Assembly (NCBI GenBank): GCA_009741485.1
Contig: CM019236.1
Location: 45,179,583-45,243,582 of the forward strand
Length of the DNA stretch: 64,000 nt
Reading direction: 5' to 3'
DNA from: Malurus cyaneus samueli
Lineage: Eukaryota; Chordata; Aves; Passeriformes; Maluridae
In this document: in pieces, positions 1-12,900 of the stretch
Layout: the number at the start of each line of letters is the position of its first letter
Numbering within the stretch: position 1 is the stretch's first letter
The notes under the pieces: model-generated
The model's database searches: none
Told to the model about the DNA's origin: nothing
What the model saw: only the letters and a program-made list of their open reading frames with translations
Position numbers and translations under genes: made by a program

Positions 1-344
1 AGATTTCCTAATCACAGGAAGCCTAGTGTCTTATCAGCAGAATGGGATTCTAAGAGGAAATAAAAGCATTAACTTCTGCTACAGCTAATGGGTTAGACTA
101 AAGCTGCCAGTATTGAGCTTTTCCTCTAAACCTTTGGAGACCTTAGTTCCTCCTGCTTTGGGAACAACCATCCCTTCACAGGTCTCCCAGACCACTAATT
201 ACTCACCAGAGGACAAGATAACCTTCAAACTAACTCATAGCAGAGAACTTAGAGAAAAAGTTTCTTTGAACTAGTTTCTTGGTTACCACACATATATGTG
301 GTGTAGGTACTCCTCTGTCTTTTACTTTTCACAGCAATGCAGAA

Positions 345-785
345 CATCAGGTTGAAAGTAACCTCTGATATCATTCAGTCCAAAACTTGTTTGACAAAAG
401 CACAGGCTAGAAAAGATGGGCCAACACCCTATCCAGATGACTCTTAAAAGCCACCAACGCTGTGGTATTCACCACTTTCCTGGGGAAATTACTGCAATTT
501 CTGATTTTTCTCACTGTAAAAAATTTTCTTTTCGTGGCCAATTGGAATCTCACAGGAGTAAATAACTTGTACCCTTCTGCACCTTTTCATGTGATTCCTT
601 TTAGAAAGGGAGCCTCCATGTTCTTTGTGTTTTTTAAATGCTGGAACACCATGTGAAGGTCATCCCTAAGCATTCTTTCCTCAAGGATCAGCAAACCCAG
701 ACCTCTCAGCCACTCCTTATATAACGAGTTCTTCTGTCCTTTGATCCTCTTTGTCATCCTTCTCTGGAGTCTCCAGTCCATTCAT
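345..785 (-). mobile_element. Old CR1-type LINE fragment (3' region)
   Basis: In minus orientation this resembles the 3' untranslated part of an older CR1 subfamily. On the plus strand one sees the antisense landmarks: ATATCATTCAGTCCAAAAC near the 3' end, CCTAAGCATTCTTTCCTCAAGG, and a CTCTTTGTC...CTTCTCTGGA block at its inner edge. It is well diverged and non-functional. Assignment rests on pattern memory of CR1 antisense text rather than on an alignment. It directly abuts a second CR1 copy starting near 805. Confidence 0.6.
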
Positions 786-804
786 AACTCTTTTCTTTGA
801 ATTA

Positions 805-1670
805 CAGAATCATTTAGGTTGGAAAAGACCTTTAAGGTCATCAGGTCCAGCTACTAACCGAACACAGTCAAGTTCACCAGTATATCATGTCCCTGAATGC
901 CACATCCACAGATCTTGAATACCTCCAATGATGATGACTTACACCACTTCACTGGTCTCATGTAAGGCTTCAGAACCTTTCTGGTGGCAAAATTTTTCAT
1001 CATATCCAAACTAAAACTCCACTGGAAAAACTTGAGGGCATTTCATCTTGCTCGGTCCCTTGTCTCCAGGGAGAAGAGACTCAACACACCTGGTTACAAC
1101 CTACCGCCAGGGAGTTGTAGAGTGAGAAGGTCACCCCTGAGCTCCTTTTCTCGAGGTTAAACAACCCCAGCTCTCTCTGCTGCTCCTCACAGGAATTGCG
1201 CTCCAGACCCTTCCCCAGCTCCCCTTCTCTGGACTCGCTCCAGCACTTCAATGTCCTTCTTGCGTTGGGGTCCCAGAACTGACACAGAGCTTCAGCTGTG
1301 GCCTCACTAGGGCTGAGTACAGGGGGACAATCCCTGCCCTGGTCCTGCTGGCCACACCATTGCTGATACCGACCAGGATGCCATTGGCCTTCTTGGCCAG
1401 CTGGGCACACTCCTGGCTCATGTTCAGCTGCTGCCAAGGTCCAGCACCCAAAGTCCTTTACATCTGGGTCACTTTGCAGCCCCCAGCCTGGTGCGCTGCC
1501 TGGAGTTATTGTGACCCAAGAGCAGGACCCTCATACAAATGGTCTCAGCATTGCCCAGAACTCTCTGCAGCACCTTCCTACCCTTGAGAGGATCAGCACC
1601 ATTCTCATCTCCCATCTCATTTGCTGCTGGAAAAAACACACAAAGCACTGAGCATCTTCTGGGCATGACA
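805..1670 (-). mobile_element. CR1 LINE, 5'-truncated, with reverse transcriptase C-terminal remnant
   Basis: The CR1 3' end is at about 805, where the antisense text ACAGAATCATTTAGGTTGGA marks the usual terminus. The element extends to about 1670. Conceptual minus-strand translation gives the C-terminal part of the CR1 reverse transcriptase ORF: VLLLGHNN near 1510 and [18 protein letters not shown] followed by [12 protein letters not shown] at 1451-1260. These match the family's LGHNNP, LNMSQQCA and [13 protein letters not shown] stretches. The catalytic FADD region is absent or truncated, and frames are broken by indels, so the copy is dead. It is adjacent to an older CR1 fragment at 345-785. 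Confidence 0.9.
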
Positions 1671-4600
1671 TACTGACTCTATTTGTTTTACTGACGCATT
1701 CTCAAAATGGATTTGTTCCTAACAAATTCAGGAAAATTCACAACCTTTCTTCTTACCCAAACTAAGGGTTTTTCCCTGATTTGCCTAAGCTTTTTTTTTA
1801 CTAATCATCAGTTCTGAAACATTTCATTTAGATGACAAGCTTCATCAGGCTTTCTGCTGATCTCCCTGCAATGTCAGTTTGCTTTTTCTCCCTCTGTCAT
1901 TTCTCTTGTCCACAATATAAAACATGAACAAGGTTTAAGAGAGACTTGACAAGAATTTTATTTACAGTGTAGGTAAGGTATGATTTGCATGCAGTTCATC
2001 AGACAAATGTATTCTGAATATTAATCTGATGTTGCTAAAAAATTTATTGGTACAGCAGCTTACATATTAAGCTCAAAAATCCATGCAATGAACTTGTCAA
2101 CCTTTATAACTCAAAATGAACTGTCATAATAAGTCTAAATATAACTCTCTTTCTGGTTTTCAGACTGCATTCAAGGCTTCAGTAAACAAACTGTGGTGGC
2201 CTGGTGCAGTCTGATCTACCATTAGCTGGGCTGTAGCTCTCAATATGTAAAGCACAGCTCCTGTTCACAAAGCTGTTTGCATCCATTAACAACTCTAGCT
2301 TTTCTTGTATACTTCTTCAGATACATTGAAAAAATGTCTGGTCTAATGTTGATTGTCATGTAGTATAAAAAATTAGCAAGGAAAGGAAACTCCTTCTTAC
2401 ACATTTGCATGGAGTATTCCATCTTACAGCTAGCCCAAAGCAGAGAAAGCTGCAGATATTTACTGTCAGAGTGATCAAGAACACATTTTCATCCTAATGT
2501 TGCACAGGAGTGAACAAGAAGATAAGAGAGGATGGGGAACGCTTACCTGCTGTCCTATTCATACCAGGCCTCATTTTAAACGAGCCTTGTGTATTCACAG
2601 CTTAAATTTGAATACAGAATTCAGTTGTTTCCAACACAAAGCACAGACAGGCTCTTGGCTAAAATTCTACCCTTGAGAAGAATGCTATCCTTTTTTTAAG
2701 CTGGCATTATCAGGTACATAGTCCATCCTAGCCCATGACTAGAAAGTGATCATTTTGCTGCTTCCCCCAAATTTCCAAGGAGCCATGGGGAGATGGATTC
2801 CATGTTCCCTGTCTTTCCTAAACTAGGCAGTCTGTTCACTCCACCAACAGCAAGATGAGCATGCCAATATGGACATGGAATCTGAGCCTTTTGTTACACA
2901 CTTCACTGTGCACCTTTCCCAAATTATATATCTTTGCACTTGCAACATCCTAGAAAAGCCTTAAAACCCTTCCTAGCTGATTCACTTATCGAAAACACTA
3001 GCTGAAAAGCAACTGGGCACCATGCATATATAAAGAATATTGCAGATAGCATGGGCAGTCTTAATTCTCACTGAAAGCCGTTACTTAGTACCTGGTATCA
3101 ATGCACCACCCGAATAACGCAGATATTTTGTGGTATTTTGCAGGGTCATGAGAGCAGCTGAACATAGAGCAGAATGGTGATTTGTATCTACTTTTGTTAG
3201 GCTCACAAGCCCTACCCTTGCCAGTCACCTAAGAGCACTTTGCAAACTCATGTATTTTGTTTAAAAGGACATTCTGAGACCAAGGATTCATCTTTAATCT
3301 TTTAGTACATATCCTAATGTATAATATTTGGTATCCTAATATATTTGGTAAAAGCAGGCAGTACCTTACCTTCTTGTGTTCCAGAACCTAAGGTAATTGG
3401 GTTGCAACCATACTGCAACTCTGTCCTGCATGTCATCTCACTTCCAGATGGACTTAGCTTAGTATGACATGATGCATTTTTAAGAAAATGTATGTTGACT
3501 GGCACTGATTAAATCACACACATTGAAGTATGCACTTATTTTCCTTGTGTCAGACATTTTCTTGATCTTTCCAACATACAGATGAAGTTTCAACATTACC
3601 CTTTCCCTTTCAACATTTAATTGTGGAAGTGACATCAGAACATTTTCTTCTGGACTTTCTCCAGTTTTCAAATAACTTACTATGAAAACATGATCTTACT
3701 TTTTCAGATTTCCCTGGGCAGCAATTTTGAAATCATGCAAAAACTCTCATTATCTTAGGATGGAAAGATGTCACCAGTTTTATGACTGTGACTGTACCAT
3801 TTGTTCTAGTTAAAATACCTACCATGTGCATTCCTTCTTGTGCAGAACATTCCAAGCTCAGATTTCATTGAAGAAAGTAGGTGGAACTCTTTTCTCACTT
3901 AGGAATTCTTCATGCCTCCCTTTACATCTCAGTTGAGTTTCTCTTTATATGCTAGCTTCCTCCATTTTGCTCATATATCCACAATTTATTGCCAGAAAAA
4001 TATTGCTTCATTGGAAGTTTTTGCTCAACACTTAAAACACACACAGACACCATTTTCAAAAATAAGGGTGAATGGTGATGAAGCACAATCACCATTCACA
4101 GGAAATGTGAAAATGACAGTAAGAGAAGTGTTTTGTCTTTTCCAAGATAAAATATTTGCTGAACTGCTTTATATTAGTGTTTTTACAGTTTTATCAGTAT
4201 GTAGATAGTTGTTTGCCTAGGCACCACTCTAAAATGCGCATATATTATCTCATTTCCATTGCTAAGAAGAAATGTTTTCATTAAAACAAAACAAAACATA
4301 CATACAAAAAAACCCCACAGTGGCAAACTCTATTGCCATTATGTTTTCAGCAGTTAACTTTGACAACAAACAAATTTTGACAAAGTTCTTCCTTTAACCA
4401 CTGATAAGAATTGTGTGCTAATATGGTCAACAATCCTACAAATTGCAACTTGTGTGGCATACTTCACCCAAACCTTTCTTCAGGTAAAGAGAAATGGAAA
4501 GTGTCAAGTGCAAAACCCTTAAAAGGGAACTAAGCTACCCTGGACTCCAGCTGATTCTGGAACAGCCATGTCCAGACACACAAATATTCCCAGATGAATT

Positions 4601-5143
4601 GTTCTTGAAAAAAGAACATTCAACTATATCTCATGAGAAAATGCCTTTGATTGCATTTATTTTTTAATACTTTGCAAAGTTTGGTTACAGACAGGGTCAC
4701 CTGAATGCTAAGACATACAGGAAATACCAGTAGAGCTGCAAAACCCAAGTCTAAATGTCCAGAAGTGAAAGTGCAACAATTCTAAACTACATCAGAAGTT
4801 GGAAAGTGAAGTGCTTGTAGGTCTCCAGTCTTATGAATGCAAGCCTATGATCACCTGAAAACATGAGGCTCTGCCAAATCTAGTCTACAGAAATGCTTCA
4901 TCACAAATTCATCTGATTTGAATCAAAAATTAAAAGCTTGCGCCCAAGAGAGGAAAGAACAGGACTTTTCCAAACTCTGGTTCTATTGTGACATCCTTGG
5001 CAATAAACCAACAGGAAGTCTTTTGGTGATCTTAGAGCAGTAGACAGGGGCCATCACATTGCACTGACCAATAGAAGAAAAGATTTAACACTGGATGAAG
5101 AGGGATCACAGGGAGAGGTGGAAATAAAGCCTGCTGGACATGT
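1671..5143. other. Non-coding stretch, no gene recognised
   Basis: AT-rich unique-looking DNA with only short chance ORFs. It contains one notable perfect inverted repeat (4068-4099), listed separately. I see no splice-flanked conserved exon or recognisable repeat family. If CPLX2 continues past the left edge, this lies inside its first coding intron. Confidence 0.6.
4068..4099. repeat. Perfect 12-bp inverted repeat with 8-nt loop
   Basis: The left arm GTGAATGGTGAT (4068-4079) is exactly complementary in reverse to ATCACCATTCAC (4088-4099), separated by GAAGCACA. Either DNA strand, or an RNA copy, could fold into a tight hairpin. No flanking transposon ends were recognised, and the stem is too short on its own for a typical miRNA precursor. 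Confidence 0.85.
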
Positions 5144-5630
5144 TGTCCTGGTTTCAGCCAAATACAGGGTTAATTTTCCAAAGTGCCTGTGAGGGGCTGA
5201 GCCTGGATCTGTGTGGGTGTGGCCAGAGCCCAATGCTCTGTGGTAACACCGCGTGTCATTGCCAGGCGCAGGGAAAGGGACACTCTCTTTTCCCAAGAGA
5301 AGGATGTCTCTTTCTGGTCAGGAAATCAAGTGGAGTGGGCATGGGGTCAGTCCACCACTGTTTCATAGTCCCAGATTTGGTGAGCATTTTGCATGTAAAT
5401 CACTCTCTTTGCACACTTCTCTTGTTAGTATTGTTGCTGATGTCTCTGTTTAATTTCTTATCTCACTGCTTTTGCTGGTAAATTGGCTGTATCTCAACCC
5501 ATGATCTTTGCTTTTTGTGCCTCCAAATCCAGCCACCCATGGGCAGAGAAGTGAGTGAACAGCACATGGTTTTGGAGTCTCAGTGTGGAGGGACCAAATC
5601 TGGAGATATCGTTCCTAAACAACTACAAAT
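5144..5630 (+). mobile_element. Degenerate solo LTR of an avian endogenous retrovirus
   Basis: It begins with TGTCCTGGTTTCAG, the terminus of a common bird LTR family. It carries family-typical internal text: CCAATGCTCTGTGGTAACA, ATTGCCAGGC, GGGACACTCT, TTTTGCTGGTAAATTGGC and TCTCAACCCATG. The downstream part (GAAGTGAGTGAACAGCACA, then TTTTGGAGTC) resembles the region at and after the 3' end of the LTR. No internal gag, pol or env sequence follows, and there is no second copy in direct orientation nearby, so a solo, mutated LTR is the best reading. Family name is not assigned; recognition is from memory. Confidence 0.7.
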
Positions 5631-6583
5631 ATATTTTGAGACAGTGCCAGACCTTACTGAATATGGTTTGGTCTATCAACCTTTATCTTTCTTCTCCTCC
5701 TCTCCTCCTTTTTCCTCCAAAGACAAGAAAGAATAGGGAAGTGGGTTACTGAAACACATCTGGAACCAAAGTAGGATTTTGGTGACAAGGGTTTGGAAGG
5801 AATTCCAGGAGCAGCTGTCCCATGCACACCATCTGCTCTTTCTGTCCTTCATTTCTGATCCCCGTGGTGCACAGGAGGGGCTGGTAAAGTCAGGTCTGGA
5901 TCACTAGCTGAAAGAAAAAGGTCAGAAGCATTTCAGGCATTAGTCTAGCATCTTTTGGCTAGATCTGTGGGTACAGATCATCGTGCTGAACATTGGGGAG
6001 CTTTAGAGGAGATTATGCTGCATGCACAGCCAGAGTCACATAGGCAGCACAGAAGTCTTGATGAGCTCCCAGAACTGATGTTAATTGCACTATTTCTCGT
6101 CTTTATCCCCGCTCACTTGTTTTACTTCACACATCTGAAGGACAGAGCCTGAGATATCACACTCAGTACAGCAAAAAATCTCATCCTGTCCCAGAACTTT
6201 TTAATGGCATTGGGGCTTTTGGAAACCTGAGTTAATGATTGATGCCTCCAGTTTCCAGCATCCAGCCTCTGCTAGATCAGACCATCAAGGTTACTGATAA
6301 AGCTCTGCAGTCCCTTGACTTTCTGCTGTCTTTTGAGAAAGGGATGTTTCTCGAAATATAAATCCAAACCTATATTCTTTTTCTCTGCCTGCCTAGCCTA
6401 CTAAGATCAGCTTTCCACCAAGGATAAAGGTACAATTTGTACAGTGAACTGCCCTGCACCCTGTCTCTTTTCACTCTGTTAAGTATTTCAGTTCAGTGGT
6501 GATGTGAGAAAAGCTGCCTTTGAGTGTTTCAGAATGCCCTACTGCACTTTAGGAGTTTCACAACCTCTGCAGTCCCAGTGATT

Positions 6584-6617
<34 letters not shown>

Positions 6618-6723
6618 GAGAAGGTATTTTTGGGAAAAACCAGAGCTTTCCAAATATGGCATCTAGGAGCAAAACACAGAGAAAGAAGTCCAGAATACCA
6701 TCCTATGACTCTGACAATGGCTA
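5631..6723. other. Non-coding stretch with a 28-bp poly-T tract
   Basis: No gene seen. It includes a pure T run at 6585-6612. The purine/pyrimidine-biased CTTCTCCTCCTCTCCTCC string near 5690 was checked as a possible antisense Glu-rich complexin exon and does not translate to it. Confidence 0.6.
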
Positions 6724-6900
6724 AATCACAGAACACTTCAAGCTGGAAGGGATCTCTGGGGACCTTTAACATAAGCTTTCTCAAAGGAAGGCTAGCTACA
6801 AACTAAATCAGACTATCTAGGATCTTGCCCACTCAGGTTTTGGAATCTTCCAAGCATAAGAATACCACAACCTCTCATTTAAAAATTATTTTCTAAGTAA
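6724..6900 (-). mobile_element. CR1 LINE 3'-end fragment
   Basis: Plus-strand text reads as antisense CR1 3' end: AAATCACAGAACACTTCAAG, CTGGAAGGGATCTCTGGGGA, then CTCAGGTTTTGGAATCTTCC and CCACAACCTCTC. The order and spacing follow the CR1 3' untranslated region. It is diverged and short, and the distal border is uncertain. Confidence 0.75.
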
Positions 6901-9900
6901 AAGAGAAAGAATCGTAAGAGCTTTCAGAGGGTGCTTGTTCACCCAAAATAACTGGAGGGCAAAACCTGTTCCTCATCTAGATGCCTGGTATTCTCCAGCA
7001 TCCAGGCCCCTAACATCCCTGACCATAATATAGAATCACAACAAGATCCTCAATAATGCCTTGGAATGTTTATGTCTGTCTGCCCACTTAGTATCATGTC
7101 CATTAGAACTTGCCCATCTTTGACTTAGAACAGACTGGTTGATCTTCATCTTGGTTTATTTCCCAAGGTCTTCACCCTTTCTGTTGGAGGACATGTCCTG
7201 CAGTTGCCTTCCCCCTTCCCCATCCACCCTCAATAATTTAGTTGCATTACTTGCTTTTATCCTAGACCACTGTTCTGTCATATTCAAGAAACTGCTATCA
7301 TCCAGTGTGCTCCCCAACTCTGACTCTATCCTTCTTTCCTCTTTATGCTTTGTAGATAAATCAAGGACTTCAAAGTGAAGATCTAGGAAAGAGTCTTTTT
7401 TTCAACTTTCCCTCCTATTCCTGTCAGATCTGCTTTGATGCTGGCATAGGCATTCTGCCATCCCCGAGCATAATAAATAGCAGCACACCATCAGCTGCAT
7501 CACGTTGCATACACATTCAGTTAACTACTTACCTGCCTAATGCCTCAGAGGTAACACTTGTCTGGGACCTGACAAAATGGCTCAGCCCTTCCACAGAGCT
7601 TCCCACATGCTCTCCAGCATCCTGGCCTCTTCGCATTCTTTTTCTTTCATCTTTGCATAAGTACTGCTAGTCCAATAACCTAAAGTCTTCCTGAGTTCAA
7701 TTTATTGTTTAAATATTAGCAGAATGGTCAGGTTTTATTCCCATTTTAAAATTTAGTGTACCCTGGAAGCATAGAGTAAATTATTTCTTTGATTTCATTC
7801 TATTTAAATAAACAGAAGAAAACTTCAGCAAATAGCAGCATTGCTTGGGGTTGTTTTTTGGTGTTTTTTTCTCTTATAGCATAGAGCTATTAGGCATGAG
7901 CTCTAAAACCAAGTATCATGCTGGACATCGAAGAACTAACCCTGGAAAACCCAGACAACCCTTATACATATCTCTGTCTGAAATTTGCTTAAGGTTTGCA
8001 TCATCAAAATGTGTTCTGTGCTTCTGTGGGTTTCCAAAAGCTCATATTGTTTCACAGTTCACGCAAGAGTGATTGCATTACCAAATTCTCATTCCCTGGG
8101 AATTTACTGAGTAGAAATACTACATTTTCTTGTGTGGTTTCCAAGAAAGAATGTCTGAACAAGAAGTCAACCCCATATTGCTTTACACTGATCATGAAGA
8201 GTGAAACTCTTACGAAGTTCAGTTCGGGTCTTCCATCATGTTGATGCTTTTTCTTCTGCTGCTTAGGTGGGAGTCTAAGAGATGATTAAGCTTTTAAAGT
8301 TCTAGGGAGGGGGTAGCAGGCAGAAATCCTACCTTCCACCCCTCACAGGTCTTCTTCCTGCTCCAAAGGAGGCCCAGCTAATGTAGAGGTCAGCAAACCA
8401 TTCCCAGCTCAGCTAGAGTCAAACTTAACATAAGGATCTGTGCTCTGTATGGGGAGCCATCCAGAAATCTTGCAACAGGTTTGGGAAGGACTAATGTGGC
8501 CAACCCCACCTCCCATCCTGATGGCATTCAGTCTTCTGCAAAGGCTGCTTTGCAGCCAGGTATAACCCACTCAAAGATCTCTCAATACAGAAGGTCTGCT
8601 GACAAGGGACATGGCCAAAAGGGACACTCTGGCATCTTGAATTTGGTCACCAGCAGACAGGGTTCACAGAGTGGAGAGAGTCCTGCCTAAGCAGAAGTGG
8701 TTTTTATCTCAAGTCATTCATGTCCATATCTTTTCCTTCTGCCACTCCCATTTCTTCATTATTTTTGCACCTTCCCAGGGCACGGCAGAAGGCTGTGCAG
8801 GCTCTTTGCTACACGAATAATGACAGAACAGCCTTCAGCAGTCGTGAATGGAGAATGGGGTGTCACGCTGCTTTTGGTGTTGAATAATGCTGAAGCCAGT
8901 GGGACTCATCAGTCCTAAAGTCAAACATGTTGATAATGGGGTGAAGATGTGGCAGAGCACGCAGAGAGCCAATAATGGAACAAACAAGTGGTTCTACTGA
9001 TGACTTACCTAAAGATGCTGAGCTGGCATAGAGACATCTGGCTGATGTCAATCACCCCAGTCCAATTGCTAATGGCAGAGTTTTTCTACATATCCCTTCA
9101 AGGACTGGTAATGGAAAGTTTTGCTAACTTTAATATAATTGCTTCAATATTGTTTTGAAAATATTGCACTATACTATACTAGTGCTTCTAGTTACCTGTA
9201 CTAGGTAGTAGGTAATTCTGACTCAGATCTCTTAATCAATATCATAATAAATCATTTATATTTATACAAATATATCTGGTTTGCCATCCTTAAATGTGCA
9301 AGTGAAAATTATATAAAGGTTCAATTACATGTACGTAATCATTTAGACATAAACCATTGACAAAGCCTGGGGCTAAGAGTGGGTCCAGCCACATGCAGAC
9401 TCCTCCCTGAAAAAGAGTTTATAAAGCAAGTTGGTCCTTTCTGCACCCTGTGACTCAATGGGAGGGCTTCTCTAATCAACTTTGTCTCCAGCTCCCATTC
9501 TTCCCCCAAAAAGCACAGAGAAAATAAAGGTTAAAAGAAAGGTGAGAATATCTGAGATCCAAGCTTCATTCAGTCTGGACAAGCTGGACCTGTGTCAATG
9601 TCTCACACTTATACACCAAGTAAGCTGAGTGGATCACTTGGGCCTGTACAAGGCTTTAAGGTGTCAGTCAGCACAATGGCTTCACCCATTCTTGCCCTGC
9701 TTTGTCTTCTGAACACACAGGATTTACATCCCAGCTTTGAAATCCTAGATAGATGCAGAGCCAGAATGGAGAAAAAGCTGCTTTTTTTTTTTTTTTTTCA
9801 ATAGTAGTTAGGAGGTTTGATCCAGAGCAAAAGACTTTTCAGAAATGCCTGCCTTTGGAATGTTCTGTGCTGATCAAAAGGATGGCAAGAACTGAGCATT

Positions 9901-12900
9901 GCACCAGCATTTTGCAGCAAGATCATAGGTGTTCTCTCAGCTGCCAAACAAGCAGATCCATAACGGCTCTGTTCTCATCTCCCTTCAAAATAAGAAAGAA
10001 GGTTCCCTGTATTTTCCAGAAGGACAGAAAATGGTGGGAAGTTATTACTCATTTCAGTCATCAGCATTGGCAGAGGTCATCTGAACTCTAGACTGCAGCA
10101 CAAGGGGATGAGCAGAGCAGAGCCCATAGCAGGGTGAGCATAACTGAATGCAGAGATGCTTATACCCAAAAAAACCTGCTGAAAACAGGATAAAGTGACG
10201 CAGGTATGACACTAACTCTGTTTGACTTTTTACTCTTATGGCTCATGGCAGAAACCAAGAGCTGGAGCCAGTGCTGTCACTGGAAGCTGCAACCATCACT
10301 TTGCACAAGTTTTCCCAGCATGGGAGACTGATAGGGGCTCATCAAGGAAATTGCTGCTCGATATATTACAGAAGCACACACACACACACCAGTGGAAGAC
10401 AGGGTAATAGTTTTGTAGAAGCCCATTTGTTCATTAGCGCAGACAAGAGGAGACTTCAGTGCTGTTTCAACGCGCAAGTGCTGCCAGTCTTGCTCTCTAC
10501 CTTATTATCTGGGTAACACACCTGACACTTCATCTGCCTCCCCGTAACAGAGTCCCATGGTGCTCTCAAACGAGGCATTTCTCTTCCCCACCTCCTACAC
10601 TCGAGCACCACAATGTGTTCAAGTGGCTGTTTTTCTAATGGCTTGTTTTGATCTTCAACAGCAAACAAGTACATATTGGTCAGATCTTCTCTTTCCCAGT
10701 GACAGACAGGTTCAGCTCAGGTCTTCAGAGGGTTTGGGAGTAAAATCTATTTTGTAGCAGAGGAAGAATTTATCCACCAGAGCTATATGCTGTGCCTCTG
10801 AAAGTGACCAGGAGAGAAGAGCACAGCATTAGGCACAGTGACAAATGCAATCCTGTCTTGGGAGCTTCTTTTGCCAAAACTTTGTGACAAAAGAAACCAA
10901 AAAGAAAATAGAAGATGAGCTCTGGAAGTTTTGCAACCAATAAAAATTATTCTTTATTCCCCTGATCACACAGGCTGGGAACCTGACTTTCGGATGAAAC
11001 CTATTTTCTCTTTGAACTTTGGAAAAAATAAATTATAGTCTGGCACATTCCTTAAATTTCTCTGTGGTATGAAGGCTGTGATTCAATGCACCTAATGACC
11101 AAGTTTGAAGATTTGAGCAAGATCAGTTAATTTCCTGGTTAGGCTGTGAGCCCTTGAAGTGCTTTTCTCATTTTCCTCCCACTTTGATTTCAGTCTCTTC
11201 CACTATGGAAAAAAACTAACTTAATTCAAACTATCAGATTTTTTCCTTTTTCCATTTCAAATGAGAAGAGAGCAGTATGACCAGTAAGAAAAATTTTGCA
11301 ATCTAATAAATAGATTTTTGTACATCCAGATGTTCAAAGAACACCCCTATGACAAGGGTACTAGTTATCAAAATATAGCAAACCCTGGCAAAAATAATAA
11401 TATTTCAATCAGTGTTCCTTAGCAAGATATTCATAAAACAGATGGTTAATTCATCTACAGGCTTTTTCCTACATCTTTAAGTAATTACTTGCTACAAAAA
11501 CATTACTTTCCAGAGGAATCCTGAGAAGCAATCAAACCCCAGTTTATATTCTGTAAAAATATCTTTAGAGTTGGAGATTGTCTTTCCCTGAAAGACCTCC
11601 CTTGGCAGGGCTAGATAGGACATCTCCTCAGAAAAAATATCAACTATATTACCCTCTGCATCTTTTGGGTTGGGGTTTGGTTGGTTTGGTTTGGTTTGCA
11701 TCTTCCCTGACTTTTAGCCTGCTTCCTTGGAAATTTATTAATATGACACCAGCTACTTTCACATCCTCTTTGATCCCACTCCACATTTTCTTTGTTCTTT
11801 CCTATAACACCCATCTGTACAGTCAGTGTTGCTGGCTAAAGAAACATGGACTAGTCTTCCACTCAGTGCCTCTTGGGACAGGAAAGGTCATCATCCCAGT
11901 CCTTGTGGGTACTCATTTCAGTTAATCCATATTTTTTTGTCTTCTGCTTATTACGTAATAAGTATCCTGTAAATTTGCCATGACACAGCTGAGCAGGGTC
12001 ACTGCCACGTGGAGCCCTTGTTTTGAACAAGGCTGTATTAATTCCAACAGCAAGTACTTCCTAAGAACATCAAGGAATCACGATAGGTATTACCTTCCTG
12101 TCCAGCAGTAAGAAAATGTGAAATCTACCCACCAATGGAGCCAGGACATATTTCCACTCTCCTCGTCATCAGCTCTCCTTGCACCTGGCACTGACTTCAC
12201 TCACTGCCACGGAAACAGCTGTGGCAGGAGCCAAGCTGGACTCCTTGATCTCACATCATGAAGATTTACCAAACTTCACTGACCAGCCCTGGCAATGGAT
12301 CTGCATTCTGGACACTCAGAAGCCTTGGGGATGACACGCCAAACCAAGCCATGGAACACTGCAACCATTCCAGAAGAACAGCTGCCTACCAGGGAAAAGA
12401 GCTAAACACCATCACCACTCCTCTCCCAAAGCCCTAAAACACTCCTTAAACATGTTTAGAGGCAGTAAAAACATGCAATACCAGATGCGTTGTACTGCAG
12501 CACTCAGGATATCTCTACAGAGTGAGACAATTCCCACTCACACGACTCTGAAGGAGATATCTGGAAGTCATTCCTCCTTTTGACAGTCATCTCATCATAG
12601 ATTCATGCTCCTTTTTGAACCATAACCCATCTTATCAGAAACAACGGGGCCAGAGGGAGGAAATATCGTGTAACTTGGAACAAACCAGGTGAAAATGCAT
12701 CATTCAAACTTCACACACAGTGAGAAAAACAAACATATTTGAAGGGAAAAAAAATCAATTACAAACAAACAACTGGAGAAAAAGAAGTTCAGCAGTTCCC
12801 AAAGAACAAGTTAATTATTACTAATGAAGTAATTAACATTCTTTTAAAACCTCTGAAATAATGAAATTGGCTATGCAAGTTCTAATTAATACTGTAATAA

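Noticed and set aside
5688..5722. Purine-rich minus strand resembling a Glu/Lys-rich complexin exon
   Set aside because: No frame gives the complexin sequence, and it lies just past an LTR end.
7180..7215. CTGCAGGACATG on the minus strand, like the complexin C-terminal LQDM codons
   Set aside because: Flanking codons do not encode KYLPGP or FKK, so it is a chance 12-mer.
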